From: an uncultured Lysobacteraceae bacterium
GTDB taxonomy: Bacteria > Pseudomonadota > Gammaproteobacteria > Xanthomonadales > Rhodanobacteraceae
NCBI GenBank assembly: GCA_946482585.1
Contig: CAMLSI010000089.1
Span: 1 to 13,484, forward strand
Length of the DNA stretch: 13,484 nt
Direction: 5' to 3'
Positions within the stretch are counted from its first letter, which is position 1; every line of letters begins with the position of its first letter. The position numbers and the translations under genes were made by a program. Shown here one piece after another: positions 5,482-13,484 of the stretch. The notes below the pieces were generated by a model that saw only the letters and a program-made list of their open reading frames with translations, was not told where the DNA came from and did not search any database.

Positions 5482-8400
5482 TCAGAGAATTTCCAGTAGT
5501 TCTCGCCAGGAACCGCGGTAGGCGGGCGGCGCCTGGATACCCGGCATCTCTTCCAGTGTCGGGAGTCCGCCCGGACCGCTGCCGACGGTTCCGTCCGTCA
5601 CCGGCAACACGAACTTGTCGCCGACGAGACGCGGTGTCGGGTCTCGGCACTGATCGCCCTGGCACGGGCCACCCTGTTGTGCGCCCATGGGCGAACCGCC
5701 CGTGGCGCCGTCGATGAGGATGGAAGCGCCGCGGAACTGCGGGTTGCAGGGGTCGCTGCCGCGCGGGATCACGGTATTCACGACGGCGACGTTGAGGCTG
5801 TAGATCGGCTTCGCCGTGAACACTGCGCGTTCGCCGGGCTCGGCCGCAATATTGAGCGGAATCACCCAGCCGCGGCCGCTAGCCGATATCACGTTGCTTG
5901 TGAGTACGCGCGAAGTCGCGCTCGGCTGCGTCAGTGTCTGTGCCGTCATCTGCGAGGGCAGGCTCGGGTAGTTGGTCGACGCCGTGCCGAAGTCGCGCAC
6001 GCCGTAGATGGCCTGAGGTCCGACGTTCGACGCGATGCCGATCGCCGTACGGTCTTCCTTGCCGAGGTACTTGCCCGTGCCGACGATCCAGATCGGTGCG
6101 CCGTTCCGCTGCGTGTCGCGCATGGCAACCGGCATGGCCGTGATCGGCTGCCGCGGCAGCGTCGTCGCATCGACCTGCGTCGGCGTCGTCGTATACGTCT
6201 TGAACATCAGGTCGACCTTCCATTGCGCCGGATCGGCGCTGGTCAGATCGAAGCGGAACAGGTTGCCGACGAGGTCGCCGGCCACGACGATGTCGTCGAT
6301 CTGGTCGCTGTTGAGATCGTAGGCCGCCGGCGTCGACAAGCCGAAACTCAGCGGCAGCGTCTGTGGCGCGATCGTGGTCTGGATTTCGGCGATGCGCGTA
6401 CCGGTTTCCAGATCGATCACGAACAGCGACGTCTTGTCCTTGTTCGGGTCCGTACTGGCCGGGTCCGGCTGGCCGCGGGGGTCCAGATTGGTCGTCGGGA
6501 AATAGCCGCTCGAGACGACCACGACCCACTTGCCTGTGTTCAGGCGCATGATGTTGGCCGAATCATAGGTATAGCCGAGCGCGGCGCCGCCGGTCGACGC
6601 ATTCGTGAACTCCCAGAGCACGTTCGCCGCACCGAACGTCGTCGGATCGGTGATGTCGAGCGCGAAGATCCCGCGCGCACCCAGACGCATCGAACCGACC
6701 AGCACCGTGCGCCACTGGCCGCGAATGAACACGTCCTGCACACGCAGGCGCGAGTCGACGCCGGTCACGAGCTGCGAGTGCGTCGGGTTGGTGTACTCGG
6801 TCGCCTTCTTGTTCGTGATCAGCATGTTCGGCATGTAGGCGAACCGCTCCTGACCATCCAGTGCGTTGATCGCATGCACCATGCCGTCGTTCGAGCCGAC
6901 GTAGACCGTCGGCGAGCGGCGACTCACCGACGCGGCAAACTTCGCGTAAGTGGGACCGGCACCGGTAGGCCCGGCTGCGACCGCCTCCGCCGAACCTGCC
7001 GGGAAATTGTCCTGGTAGAGGCCGGTCGGACCCGAGACATAGGTCGGCTGGGAATTGATGATCGCGCCCATCAGCGAGTTGCGGCGCCGCATGAACGGTG
7101 CCACGGTTTCGCGCGCTCGATTGCCGCGCAGGTAGTCGACGCGCTGCGAGCCGAGACCGTCGTTGTCCACGGCGATCGTCGTCGGATTGTCGTTGAGTGC
7201 TGCCTGCTGCGCCGTGTTGAGACTGGCCCACTGCAGCGGAATGCCTTTGCGCGGCGTGCTGTTGGCGTCCCAGGTGAAAATGCTGCGGCTCGCCGGCGTA
7301 CGGGCGGTCAGCAACGGCGCGGCATCCCAGATCGCGGTGCCGGTCGCCTGCCCCGTTATCGGGTCGACGCTGAACTTGGCCAGCGTTCCGGACCAGTCGG
7401 CCGTATCGAAGCTCGCCTTGAACGCTTCGGTGCTCGCGGTCACGATCGGCAGCGAGACCGTCGCCGCCGTCGCGGTCGCACGACGCGCCGTGATACTGCT
7501 GACGATGTCGATGAGTGCCTGCGCGAGTTCGGCCGGGTTGTTCGAGATGAAGAACTTGCCGCGGCTGTTGACGGCCGCATGCCACATATCGTCGATCTTG
7601 CGGCCGTCGTCGGAGCCCTCCGCCGGCGCAGGCCACTGTACCGACGCCGGTACCGCCGTCGAACCGCGCAGCTTCGCGTAGGTGGCATCGTCGTTCTGCA
7701 GCGTGCCCGAAGCACCGAAGCCGATCATGAACTGCACGAGATGCGGCCAGCTCGCCGGGTCGTTCGCCGGGTTCCAGTAGATTTCGTCGTTCGTCAGCGG
7801 GTCGGCGCCGTTCGGAAGCGGGGGGCCGAACAGGTTCGTCGACTTGTCCGGCACATAGGGCGGTACGCGCAGCCCTTCCGCACCGGCGAACACGCCGCCC
7901 GTACGCAACGGTGTCTTCCAGTAATAGAACGCGAGGTCGGCCATCGTCACGACGTTGTTGGTGACTTCGTTCCAGTAGATCTTGTTGAAGTTGGGGCCAC
8001 CGGAACCGCTGTACGAGCGGCCGTCCGGCAACGCCGCGGTCGTCGTGTCCACTCCGGGCGTCGTGATGCCGCTGTCGCCGTTCCAGAGACCGTCGGTCAT
8101 CTGGATATGGAAGTTCTGGCGGCAGACCAGTTCCTTGTTGAGTTCCGCGTCCCAATACGGATTGGTCCAGGTGCCGCTCGATCGCTGGAAGAAGCCGCCG
8201 ACACGCTTCACCGCACCGCGATTCGGTGTACCGCCGCTGGCCGGAATGTTGAACAGCCAGTCGTAAAAGCGGTCACGGATGCCGCCTGTCGTCGGCTGCT
8301 GTTCGAACGGCCGGATTTCGGTCGCCGCGGCGATATGGTTCGAGTTGATGTTCTGCCAGGCGACGCGCACTTCCGGACCGAAGGTGCGGTAGGCGTGCGA

Positions 8401-9135
8401 CACGGCCGAAATCGCCGCCATCTGACGCGTACGGTAGAACGCGTACCAGTTGACGAAGCGCTGGCGCGCCTGTGCCAGGGTCACGCCCGTGGGCAGCGCC
8501 GGCGACCCGGACGTCAGACTGATCCACTCCCAGTTGCCGGGAGTATACAAAGTTGCGTAGTTGGTGATCTTCCCGTTCGCATCGAGCGTCAGGGCCGGAG
8601 CGGTCGTCTTGTAGCGGTAGTAGCCGGCACCGGTGTTGCCGCAGAACGAAGTCGTCGTCGCATCGATCGAACCAAGGCCCGTATTCGGGCTCGCGTTGCG
8701 GTAGTGCGCGATGCCGTTCCTGAGCGCGGTCGGCCAGGTTTGCGCCGGCATGGCCGGACTGTCGGTCACGTCGCCCTCGATCGGCGGATCGTAGGCATTG
8801 TTCGGGTTGAAATACACGCCGTTCATCGAGCGCGAACGCGGATTCGTTTCGTCGGTGACGTTCGGATCGATCACGCCGGCGCAGCGGTAGGGGTTGCCCC
8901 ACCCGGTGTTGGCCGGATCGTACGGCCGCTGATCGGGCATGAAGTCGCTGCCCATCGAACCCGAGTCGTCGAAGGTCAGTACGAGATTCGGCGCGACGGC
9001 CGTGGTCAGCTCCGGCGGCGTCGCCAGCAGATCCGTCGTCCACGCGCGTGCGTCCTGGGGCTGGATCGCGCAAATGCACAGCGCGAAACCGGATCCCAGC
9101 CAGCGCAGAGAGAACAGACGATTACGCAGTTTCAT
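5482..9135 (-). CDS. pilY1: Type IV pilus tip adhesin / biogenesis factor PilY1
   Basis: The 1217-residue exported protein sits at the pilus tip or outer surface. It primes pilus assembly with the minor pilins, and in Pseudomonas acts in adhesion and surface sensing. A signal peptide (cleavage after QDARA, about residue 31) is followed by a von Willebrand A-type region with a MIDAS-like DDSGSMG (D56, S58, S60). The C-terminal half is the conserved PilY1 beta-propeller: VYVGSNDGMVHAIN (about 738-751), FALDITDP, the Ca-binding loop DLNSDQIDD (940-948) followed by VVAGDLVGNLFRFDL, and IVGTGKYLG. The C terminus SWRELLEIL is also family-like. Length is near that of P. aeruginosa PilY1 (about 1160). 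I find no RGD tripeptide, unlike P. aeruginosa. The ATG is supported by GAGGA, 6 bases upstream. It lies 29 bases after pilX in one operon. Confidence 0.95.
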   Translation of the reverse strand: MKLRNRLFSLRWLGSGFALCICAIQPQDARAWTTDLLATPPELTTAVAPNLVLTFDDSGSMGSDFMPDQRPYDPANTGWGNPYRCAGVIDPNVTDETNPRSRSMNGVYFNPNNAYDPPIEGDVTDSPAMPAQTWPTALRNGIAHYRNASPNTGLGSIDATTTSFCGNTGAGYYRYKTTAPALTLDANGKITNYATLYTPGNWEWISLTSGSPALPTGVTLAQARQRFVNWYAFYRTRQMAAISAVSHAYRTFGPEVRVAWQNINSNHIAAATEIRPFEQQPTTGGIRDRFYDWLFNIPASGGTPNRGAVKRVGGFFQRSSGTWTNPYWDAELNKELVCRQNFHIQMTDGLWNGDSGITTPGVDTTTAALPDGRSYSGSGGPNFNKIYWNEVTNNVVTMADLAFYYWKTPLRTGGVFAGAEGLRVPPYVPDKSTNLFGPPLPNGADPLTNDEIYWNPANDPASWPHLVQFMIGFGASGTLQNDDATYAKLRGSTAVPASVQWPAPAEGSDDGRKIDDMWHAAVNSRGKFFISNNPAELAQALIDIVSSITARRATATAATVSLPIVTASTEAFKASFDTADWSGTLAKFSVDPITGQATGTAIWDAAPLLTARTPASRSIFTWDANSTPRKGIPLQWASLNTAQQAALNDNPTTIAVDNDGLGSQRVDYLRGNRARETVAPFMRRRNSLMGAIINSQPTYVSGPTGLYQDNFPAGSAEAVAAGPTGAGPTYAKFAASVSRRSPTVYVGSNDGMVHAINALDGQERFAYMPNMLITNKKATEYTNPTHSQLVTGVDSRLRVQDVFIRGQWRTVLVGSMRLGARGIFALDITDPTTFGAANVLWEFTNASTGGAALGYTYDSANIMRLNTGKWVVVVSSGYFPTTNLDPRGQPDPASTDPNKDKTSLFVIDLETGTRIAEIQTTIAPQTLPLSFGLSTPAAYDLNSDQIDDIVVAGDLVGNLFRFDLTSADPAQWKVDLMFKTYTTTPTQVDATTLPRQPITAMPVAMRDTQRNGAPIWIVGTGKYLGKEDRTAIGIASNVGPQAIYGVRDFGTASTNYPSLPSQMTAQTLTQPSATSRVLTSNVISASGRGWVIPLNIAAEPGERAVFTAKPIYSLNVAVVNTVIPRGSDPCNPQFRGASILIDGATGGSPMGAQQGGPCQGDQCRDPTPRLVGDKFVLPVTDGTVGSGPGGLPTLEEMPGIQAPPAYRGSWRELLEIL

Positions 9136-9164
9136 GGCTAGTCCTCGAAATTAGGTTGGCCAAG

Positions 9165-9857
9165 TCAGGGCTGCGCGGCGAAGTTGCCGTCAGTGCTGAA
9201 TGCCGAATAGACCACTTCGGTGAGCCGAATCGCGGCGTCGCCGTTGCCACCCTGGCTGCGCGCAGTCACGCGATAGACGCGACGCGACGGTGCATCCGAG
9301 GTGCCGCCTTCCTGATAGATCGCACCGCCCATGCGGCCGGCGCCGGCCAGACCGCCGGTGTCGAGCCCGAGATCTTCGAACAGCAGCCGCGGCTGCGCGG
9401 AGATCGATGCGGTTTCCGCAGTGCCCGTCAGAGCGCTGAGCTGGGGCGTGTATTGCATGCTTCCGCCCGTGACCCAGGAGCGGGACGTGCGGAAGGTCTG
9501 CACCGGCGCACGCGTTCCGGTGTGAATCGACACGCCGGCCTGATCCCAGGCGCAGGGTTGCCGCGGCGCACCGCCGACGCAGCTCGGGAAGGCCATGCCT
9601 CCCAGTGCGTACGACGCGGTGACCGGCGCGTTGTAGACCATGGCTTCGCCGAAGCGCAGCGCGCTTTCCGAACCCAGCATGGCCAGCTGACGGTTGCGCA
9701 CGCCGCCGGTCATGCGTTCCTGCAGCAACGCACTGCCGGAGGATGCGAGGCCCAGCAGGGTCAGCATGATCAGGAACATCAGCGCGACGAACAACACGGC
9801 GCCGTGCTGCCGCTTCGGAAGCATCGGAATGGATTTGGATCGGACGAAAGTCTTCAT
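9165..9857 (-). CDS. pilX: Type IV pilus minor pilin PilX
   Basis: The 230-residue protein has a leader ending in KRQHG19, then AVLFVALMFLIMLTLLGLA, a prepilin-like helix. Position 5 after the cleavage point is Val, not Glu. This is normal for PilX, the counterpart of GspK of type II secretion, and fits a place at the very tip of the pseudopilus. Next comes ASSGSALLQERMTGGVRNRQ, then a globular domain with one close cysteine pair (SCVGGAPRQPC) and a C-terminal RVYRVTARSQGG...RLTEVVYS strand pair. It should form the initiation complex with FimT, PilV, PilW and PilY1 in the inner membrane. The ATG lies 9 bases after the pilW stop, with AAGGCGAG just before it. A later ATG (Met12) would shorten the leader but leave the mature protein unchanged. 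Confidence 0.92.
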   Translation of the reverse strand: MKTFVRSKSIPMLPKRQHGAVLFVALMFLIMLTLLGLASSGSALLQERMTGGVRNRQLAMLGSESALRFGEAMVYNAPVTASYALGGMAFPSCVGGAPRQPCAWDQAGVSIHTGTRAPVQTFRTSRSWVTGGSMQYTPQLSALTGTAETASISAQPRLLFEDLGLDTGGLAGAGRMGGAIYQEGGTSDAPSRRVYRVTARSQGGNGDAAIRLTEVVYSAFSTDGNFAAQP

Positions 9858-9866
9858 GGCTCGCCT

Positions 9867-11270
9867 TCAGATGCTGCCGTTACGAATCGACACGAGCGTC
9901 ATGAACTCGCGCCGCATCATGCGTCCTGCAGGAAGTCCGGTGACCGGCATGGTCGCCGTAGGAATCACGGGGCCGGCCGCGTTGTCGATGCCGTACCAGT
10001 ACGCGCTGTCCGGCGGTGACATCGCACCCATGTCGTCGATCGTGTTGAACAGGGCGTGTGCCTCGATCGTACGCAACGATCGCCAGAGGCAGCCGGGCTC
10101 GCGCCATTGATTCATCGGTGCCGGTCCGGTCCGCGAATACATGCGCGAGAACGCGCTGGAAGGCGGCGAGCAAGCGTTCCAGTTGCTCAGCGTAGTGACC
10201 TGGCCCGCATCGAGGTAGCGCATGCCGCCGTTGGCGACTACCGCCGTGCCGAACAGGAAGTCGAGCCGCTCGACTCCCTGCGCGACTTCCTGCGCCGCGC
10301 CGTTCTCCGAACGCATCAGCGTCGAAATCAAACGTGCGCCGGCCGACGGATTGGGGTCGGCCGCGAGCTGCAGCCAATAGCTGACGGTGATGAAATCGCG
10401 GCTGAAATTGAACACCCGCGCATCACAGGGACCACCGCCGGAACCGGGCTTGAATTCCGTCGCCTGGATCAGGCTGCCCGGGGTCGGCGTGAGCACGTTG
10501 CCGGCGACGTTCACCCGGATCACGCTCGGAACGCCGGAGCAGTCGCTGACCAGGGCCAGGTCGCCCGTGGAAAAGACCGGGGCCGAGTCGCCGCTCGCCG
10601 GGTCGATCGTCAGCGTGGCGGCGTAGCCGACGGGAACGCCGGCGGGGAGCGTGTACTTCCAGCCGATGCCGCGCAGATAGCGCACGCTCAGCACGTCCGT
10701 GCCGCGTACGCGGCTGCCGGCCGCCGTACCTACGGCGGGAATGGAGACTCTGGTGCCCGTCGGCACGGCCGGAGAGCAGGTTCCTGTCCCGCACTCGTAA
10801 CCCTGCATGAAAAAGGACGCGCTAAGTGGATACGCTTCGGCGGCGGTCCATCCGGGAGAGCGCCCGTTGGTCCCGGAATCCCACAACAGGAAGGCCGAGC
10901 CATCGGAATTGACCGCGGTATTGATCATGATCGCCGAGCGCGGCAGCATCGCGCCCTGTGCGGCAGTCACCCAGTTTTCGCGGTCCGCGACGGTGCTCTG
11001 CCGGAACATTCCGCCGGCCATGCGCAGATCGGCCTCGAGGCGACCTGTCGCGAAGCGGCCGTTTTCCTGAACGCGCCCCATGGCATTCTGCGTGCGATTG
11101 CTCTGGTTCGTTGCCATGAACAGCGCGACGATGCCGGCACTGACGAGCAATCCCAACGTCAGCGCGACCATGAGCTCGATCAGCGTCAGGCCGTTCTGGC
11201 GATTCGGCGACACGGCCGCGCCGAATCGCGCGGTTCCGCTTGCCGCTCTGCGGCGAGTTGCTTGGCTCAT
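9867..11270 (-). CDS. pilW: Type IV pilus minor pilin PilW
   Basis: The 467-residue prepilin has a long leader (27 residues, ending NRQNG) before LTLIELMVALTLGLLVSAG, with Glu5 present. QSNRTQNAMGRVQENGRFA and LEADLRMAGG follow, typical of PilW. The large globular domain holds six cysteines, enough for three disulfides. PilW is the biggest minor pilin and is thought to bridge PilX, PilV and PilY1 in the tip complex. The chosen ATG overlaps the pilV stop as ATGA, which suggests translational coupling; no good ribosome site is visible. The frame is open further upstream (an ATG 15 bases earlier, and on to 11585), but those starts lie inside pilV and would give an unlikely leader. Length is above that of P. 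aeruginosa PilW (about 270), in line with the longer forms I associate with Xanthomonads. Confidence 0.92.
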   Translation of the reverse strand: MSQATRRRAASGTARFGAAVSPNRQNGLTLIELMVALTLGLLVSAGIVALFMATNQSNRTQNAMGRVQENGRFATGRLEADLRMAGGMFRQSTVADRENWVTAAQGAMLPRSAIMINTAVNSDGSAFLLWDSGTNGRSPGWTAAEAYPLSASFFMQGYECGTGTCSPAVPTGTRVSIPAVGTAAGSRVRGTDVLSVRYLRGIGWKYTLPAGVPVGYAATLTIDPASGDSAPVFSTGDLALVSDCSGVPSVIRVNVAGNVLTPTPGSLIQATEFKPGSGGGPCDARVFNFSRDFITVSYWLQLAADPNPSAGARLISTLMRSENGAAQEVAQGVERLDFLFGTAVVANGGMRYLDAGQVTTLSNWNACSPPSSAFSRMYSRTGPAPMNQWREPGCLWRSLRTIEAHALFNTIDDMGAMSPPDSAYWYGIDNAAGPVIPTATMPVTGLPAGRMMRREFMTLVSIRNGSI

Positions 11271-11782
11271 GGCTGGAATACCCATGCAAACGTCTGGAAA
11301 TTCGCGCCGGCGCCACGATTCAGCGACGACTCCGCCCAGGTGATCGTGATCGTGCAGAGGCCGTTGTACGGCGCACGATTCACGATCAACGTGGGATTGC
11401 TCGGTACGGAGGCGCCCGCGTTCAGTACGCAGCCGATCCGCGCCGTCGGTGCCGGAAGGAACTGCCGCAGCGAGTTGCTCCAGAGCACGCTGTCGCGTGT
11501 GACGACCTCCGTGATCGTGCAGCCCGTCGAGCATGCGTTGGCCGTACCGGTCACCGGATACGCCAGGTTGTAGGCATTGGTCCACAGCGCCGGCATGTTC
11601 GCGCGCATGCGGTCCGCCATCGACTGGGCGAGGAATCCCGCCTGGCTGCGCAGATACGACGAATGGTTCGTCCGTACCGAAACCATGAGCAGCCCGGCCA
11701 TGCCCATGAGACCGACGCTGAAAACGACGACGGCAACCAACACTTCGAGCAACGAAAAACCTTGGTTTCTGCGACGTGTCAT
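11267..11782 (-). CDS. pilV: Type IV pilus minor pilin PilV
   Basis: The 171-residue prepilin has a short basic leader MTRRRNQG8, then FSLLEVLVAVVVFSVGLMGMAGL with the conserved Glu5. SVRTNHSSYLRSQAGFLAQSMADRMRAN-type sequence follows, which is the usual PilV continuation. Four cysteines (ACSTGC, IGC, GLC) allow two disulfides. PilV is a minor pilin of the initiation complex and a counterpart of GspI. The ATG lies 2 bases after the fimT stop (TGACCATG), with only a weak ribosome site, so translation probably depends on fimT. The end overlaps the pilW start. Confidence 0.93.
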   Translation of the reverse strand: MTRRRNQGFSLLEVLVAVVVFSVGLMGMAGLLMVSVRTNHSSYLRSQAGFLAQSMADRMRANMPALWTNAYNLAYPVTGTANACSTGCTITEVVTRDSVLWSNSLRQFLPAPTARIGCVLNAGASVPSNPTLIVNRAPYNGLCTITITWAESSLNRGAGANFQTFAWVFQP

Positions 11783-11784
11783 GG

Positions 11785-12354
11785 TCAGGTACTCGGGCAG
11801 GCCGACGCGGGCGAGCCGGTCGTGTTCTTGTGCGACGAGACGCTGCCGCTTCCCCGGACGCGGATGCGGCGGGACTTGGTGGCGTCGCCGGTCGGGAAGC
11901 AGACGTTCATGTCGAATCCTGAAGTGAGGAGCGCGCCGTTCATCGTGAAGACGATCTCCCCGTCGCCGCCGGGACCACCGTTCTTTGCGGACACGAGGTA
12001 ACCCGTGTTGAGCGCGGGAGCGGCCGAGATGACCTCGTCAGCGGGCGTGAATGTGTTGCTGCGGTCCGAATCCGCGATGACGCTCCAACCCGTGTTCCAG
12101 TCGCCGTTGTTGGCGACTACCGCAACCCGGGTGCCGCGGCGAACCGCTTCCGAGCGCGCCGTCGACAGCGCCGTCACGAGATCGTTGGTCTCGTTGGAAA
12201 CAGTGGTGTTGCGGATCACGTCGCGGAACATCGGCATCGCGAAACCCACGACGAGCGCGAGAATGGCAATGGCTACGAACAGCTCGAGCAAGCTGAACCC
12301 GCGTTGGATCTTCACCCCGCGAAGACTTCCGTCGCGTCGATAGAGAAATGCCAT
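11785..12354 (-). CDS. fimT: Type IV pilus minor pilin FimT/FimU (GspH family)
   Basis: The protein has 189 residues from the chosen ATG. The leader ends in KIQRG19, followed by FSLLELFVAIAILALVVGFAMP with Glu5. RNTTVSNETNDLVTALSTARSEAVRRGTRVAV is the hallmark of the GspH/FimT family: a helix of about 30 residues leading into a beta-sandwich. Two cysteines (NVCFP and SACPS near the end) probably pair. It is the first gene of the pil operon and a core subunit of the pilus initiation complex, equivalent to FimU in P. aeruginosa. The frame is open up to 12429, but the ATG at 12352-12354 has a good ribosome site (GAGGG, 4 bases upstream) and gives a sensible leader, so I prefer it. In some FimT proteins a C-terminal basic tail binds DNA for natural transformation. 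Here SRRIRVRGSGSVSSHK is basic too, but DNA binding is only a guess. Confidence 0.9.
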   Translation of the reverse strand: MAFLYRRDGSLRGVKIQRGFSLLELFVAIAILALVVGFAMPMFRDVIRNTTVSNETNDLVTALSTARSEAVRRGTRVAVVANNGDWNTGWSVIADSDRSNTFTPADEVISAAPALNTGYLVSAKNGGPGGDGEIVFTMNGALLTSGFDMNVCFPTGDATKSRRIRVRGSGSVSSHKNTTGSPASACPST

Positions 12355-12400
12355 AAGTCCCTCTGCCAAGACGAAATAGCGCATGGCTATCCGAGGGTGA

Positions 12401-12429
12401 AAGCTATTCGCCGCCCGCTGGCCAGGCAA
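12401..12429 (-). promoter_or_regulatory. Candidate promoter of the pil operon
   Basis: TTGCCT (12429-12424) and TAGCTT (12406-12401) are 17 bases apart on the - strand. Matches to consensus are 4/6 and 3/6, so it would be weak and in need of an activator. The start would fall near 12394, giving a leader of about 40 bases with a small hairpin (ATAGC/GCTAT, 12376-12390) before the fimT ribosome site. Confidence 0.3.
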
Positions 12430-12460
12430 GATTCAGCGCTGCACGAGGTAGCAAACGTCG

Positions 12461-12469
12461 GATGAACGG
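12461..12469 (-). promoter_or_regulatory. AlgR-like box upstream of fimT
   Basis: CCGTTCATC on the - strand differs at one base from the AlgR consensus CCGTTCGTC. It lies 107 bases before the fimT ATG. In P. aeruginosa AlgR activates the matching fimU-pilVWXY1Y2E operon. A one-mismatch hit has roughly a 5% chance of arising in a region of this size, so it is only suggestive. The rest of 12430-12586 is GC-rich and holds no T-run terminator for ispH and no gene I can support. Confidence 0.3.
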
Positions 12470-12586
12470 GCGGAGCGGCGGGCTGCCGCGCCCTGCGGTT
12501 CGCAGACGTGCGGATGTGCCGCCGGCCGGCCGGGATCCGCTCCGGAGCCGGATGGCCCGCAGGGATCGATCAGCCGTGACCGGCGC

Positions 12587-13484
12587 TCAGCCGACGAGCT
12601 GGATGCGGAGCTCGCGCGGCAACGCGAACGTGATGGTCTCGGCGGCGCCGGCCAACTCGCGCACCGTGCCGCCGCCGGCGGCCTGCAGGCGGGCGATGAC
12701 ATCCTTCACCAGCGTTTCGGGCGCGGATGCGCCGGCAGTGACGCCGATGCGCGCCCGGCCGCTCAGCCATTCTTCGCGGATGTCGTCGGCGCCGTCGATC
12801 AGATAGGCCGGCACGCCCTGCTTTTCGGCGAGTTCGCGCAGCCGGTTCGAGTTCGAACTGTTGACCGACCCCACCACCAGTACCAGATCGCATTGCTGGC
12901 CGAGTTCGCGCACGGCGTCCTGACGATTCTGCGTGGCATAGCAGATGTCGTCGTGCCGCGGCCCGAGCACGTTGGGGAAATGTGTACGCAGCGCATCGAT
13001 CACGGCCTTGGTGTCGTCGACCGACAGCGTCGTCTGCGTGACATAGGCGATGTGTTCGGGACTGCGCGGCTTGAGCCGCGCCACGTCTTCGGGTGTTTCG
13101 ACGAGGTAGATCTCGCCGAGTGCGCCGGATTTCATCCACTGCCCGAGCGTGCCTTCGACCTCGGGGTGGCCGGCATGCCCGATGAGCACGACGTCCCGTC
13201 CGGCCTTGCAATGGCTGGAGACCTCGATGTGAACCTTGGTCACGAGCGGGCAGGTCGCGTCGAACACGCGCAGTCCGCGCCGGTCGGCCTCGGCGCGTAC
13301 GGCCTTGGATACGCCGTGTGCGCTGAAGATCACCGTCGCGCCGTCGGGCACTTCGTCGAGTTCGTCGACGAACACGGCGCCGCGCGAACGCAATCCGTCG
13401 ACGACGAAGCGGTTGTGCACGACTTCATGGCGCACGTAGATCGGCGCGCCGAAAACTTCGAGGGCGCGGTCGACGATCTCGATG
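12587..13484 (-). CDS. ispH: 4-hydroxy-3-methylbut-2-enyl diphosphate reductase IspH, start outside window
   Basis: IspH (LytB) makes IPP and DMAPP from HMBPP, the last step of the MEP isoprenoid pathway, using a [4Fe-4S] cluster in the cytoplasm. The 298 visible residues start at [12 protein letters not shown] and lack only about 18 N-terminal residues, which hold the first cluster cysteine (Cys12 in E. coli). Two cluster cysteines are visible: FDATCPLV (codon 13250-13252) and [10 protein letters not shown] (codon 12941-12943). Active-site motifs are intact: [23 protein letters not shown] (His and Glu), [14 protein letters not shown] and TAGASAPE. The GTG at 13433-13435 is internal, since the conserved sequence continues upstream. 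No missing key residue is seen. It runs in the same direction as the pil operon, 232 bases ahead, as in P. aeruginosa. Confidence 0.97.
   Translation of the reverse strand, partial: IEIVDRALEVFGAPIYVRHEVVHNRFVVDGLRSRGAVFVDELDEVPDGATVIFSAHGVSKAVRAEADRRGLRVFDATCPLVTKVHIEVSSHCKAGRDVVLIGHAGHPEVEGTLGQWMKSGALGEIYLVETPEDVARLKPRSPEHIAYVTQTTLSVDDTKAVIDALRTHFPNVLGPRHDDICYATQNRQDAVRELGQQCDLVLVVGSVNSSNSNRLRELAEKQGVPAYLIDGADDIREEWLSGRARIGVTAGASAPETLVKDVIARLQAAGGGTVRELAGAAETITFALPRELRIQLVG

Noticed and set aside
5677..9141. A 1154-codon open frame on the + strand opposite pilY1
   Set aside because: It is exactly in register with the pilY1 codons, so its stops would need TTA, CTA or TCA codons in pilY1, which are rare in this GC-rich genome. 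Its translation is Arg-rich and low in family-like motifs.
11271..11585. N-terminal extension of PilW
   Set aside because: It lies within pilV in another frame and would give a leader of over 100 residues before the prepilin cleavage site.
12355..12429. N-terminal extension of FimT by 25 residues
   Set aside because: The ATG at 12352-12354 has a clear ribosome site and the extended leader would be unusually long.
12520..12560. Short palindromes (GCCGGCCGGC, TCCGGCTCCGGA on the - strand) after ispH as a terminator
   Set aside because: No T-run follows on the - strand, and such short GC palindromes are expected by chance at this base composition.

Overview
The window is high-GC bacterial DNA, most likely from a gammaproteobacterium of the Xanthomonadales/Lysobacterales type. 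Two things support this: the type IV pilus minor-pilin operon beside ispH, and a cysteine synthase of the kind I remember from Xanthomonas. The taxon is an inference. No 16S rRNA or other decisive marker is present. The window is almost fully coding and shows no mobile element, CRISPR array or prophage gene.

Left part (+ strand). The window opens inside a large multidomain glycosyltransferase: the end of a GT-B module, a coiled coil, a GT2 module and a second GT-B module. It is probably part of a surface-polysaccharide locus that continues to the left. A PLP-dependent cysteine synthase (cysK type) follows after 117 bases. It converges on a small exported DUF3060-like protein on the - strand, and a perfect 19-bp inverted repeat acts as a two-way terminator between them.

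Middle (- strand). Two tRNA genes, Thr(CGT) then Val(CAC), lie in tandem with a strong sigma-70-like promoter (TATAAT, 17-base spacer) and a strong intrinsic terminator.

Right part (- strand). ispH runs in from the right edge. It is followed by the minor-pilin operon fimT-pilV-pilW-pilX-pilY1-pilE, about 7.4 kb with gaps or overlaps of -3 to +52 bases. The four minor pilins, PilY1 and the pilin PilE should work together as the initiation and tip complex of the type IV pilus, used for twitching motility, adhesion and surface sensing. P. aeruginosa has the same block (fimU-pilVWXY1Y2E beside ispH), but here pilY2 is absent. A GC-rich hairpin separates pilY1 from pilE, and no terminator is visible between pilE and the tRNA pair.

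I see mainly recognisable gene families and no convincing new system. The best second looks are the transcript architecture around pilE and the tRNAs, the AlgR-like box upstream of fimT, the tryptophan-marked coiled coil of the glycosyltransferase, and the 18-residue repeats of the DUF3060-like protein.
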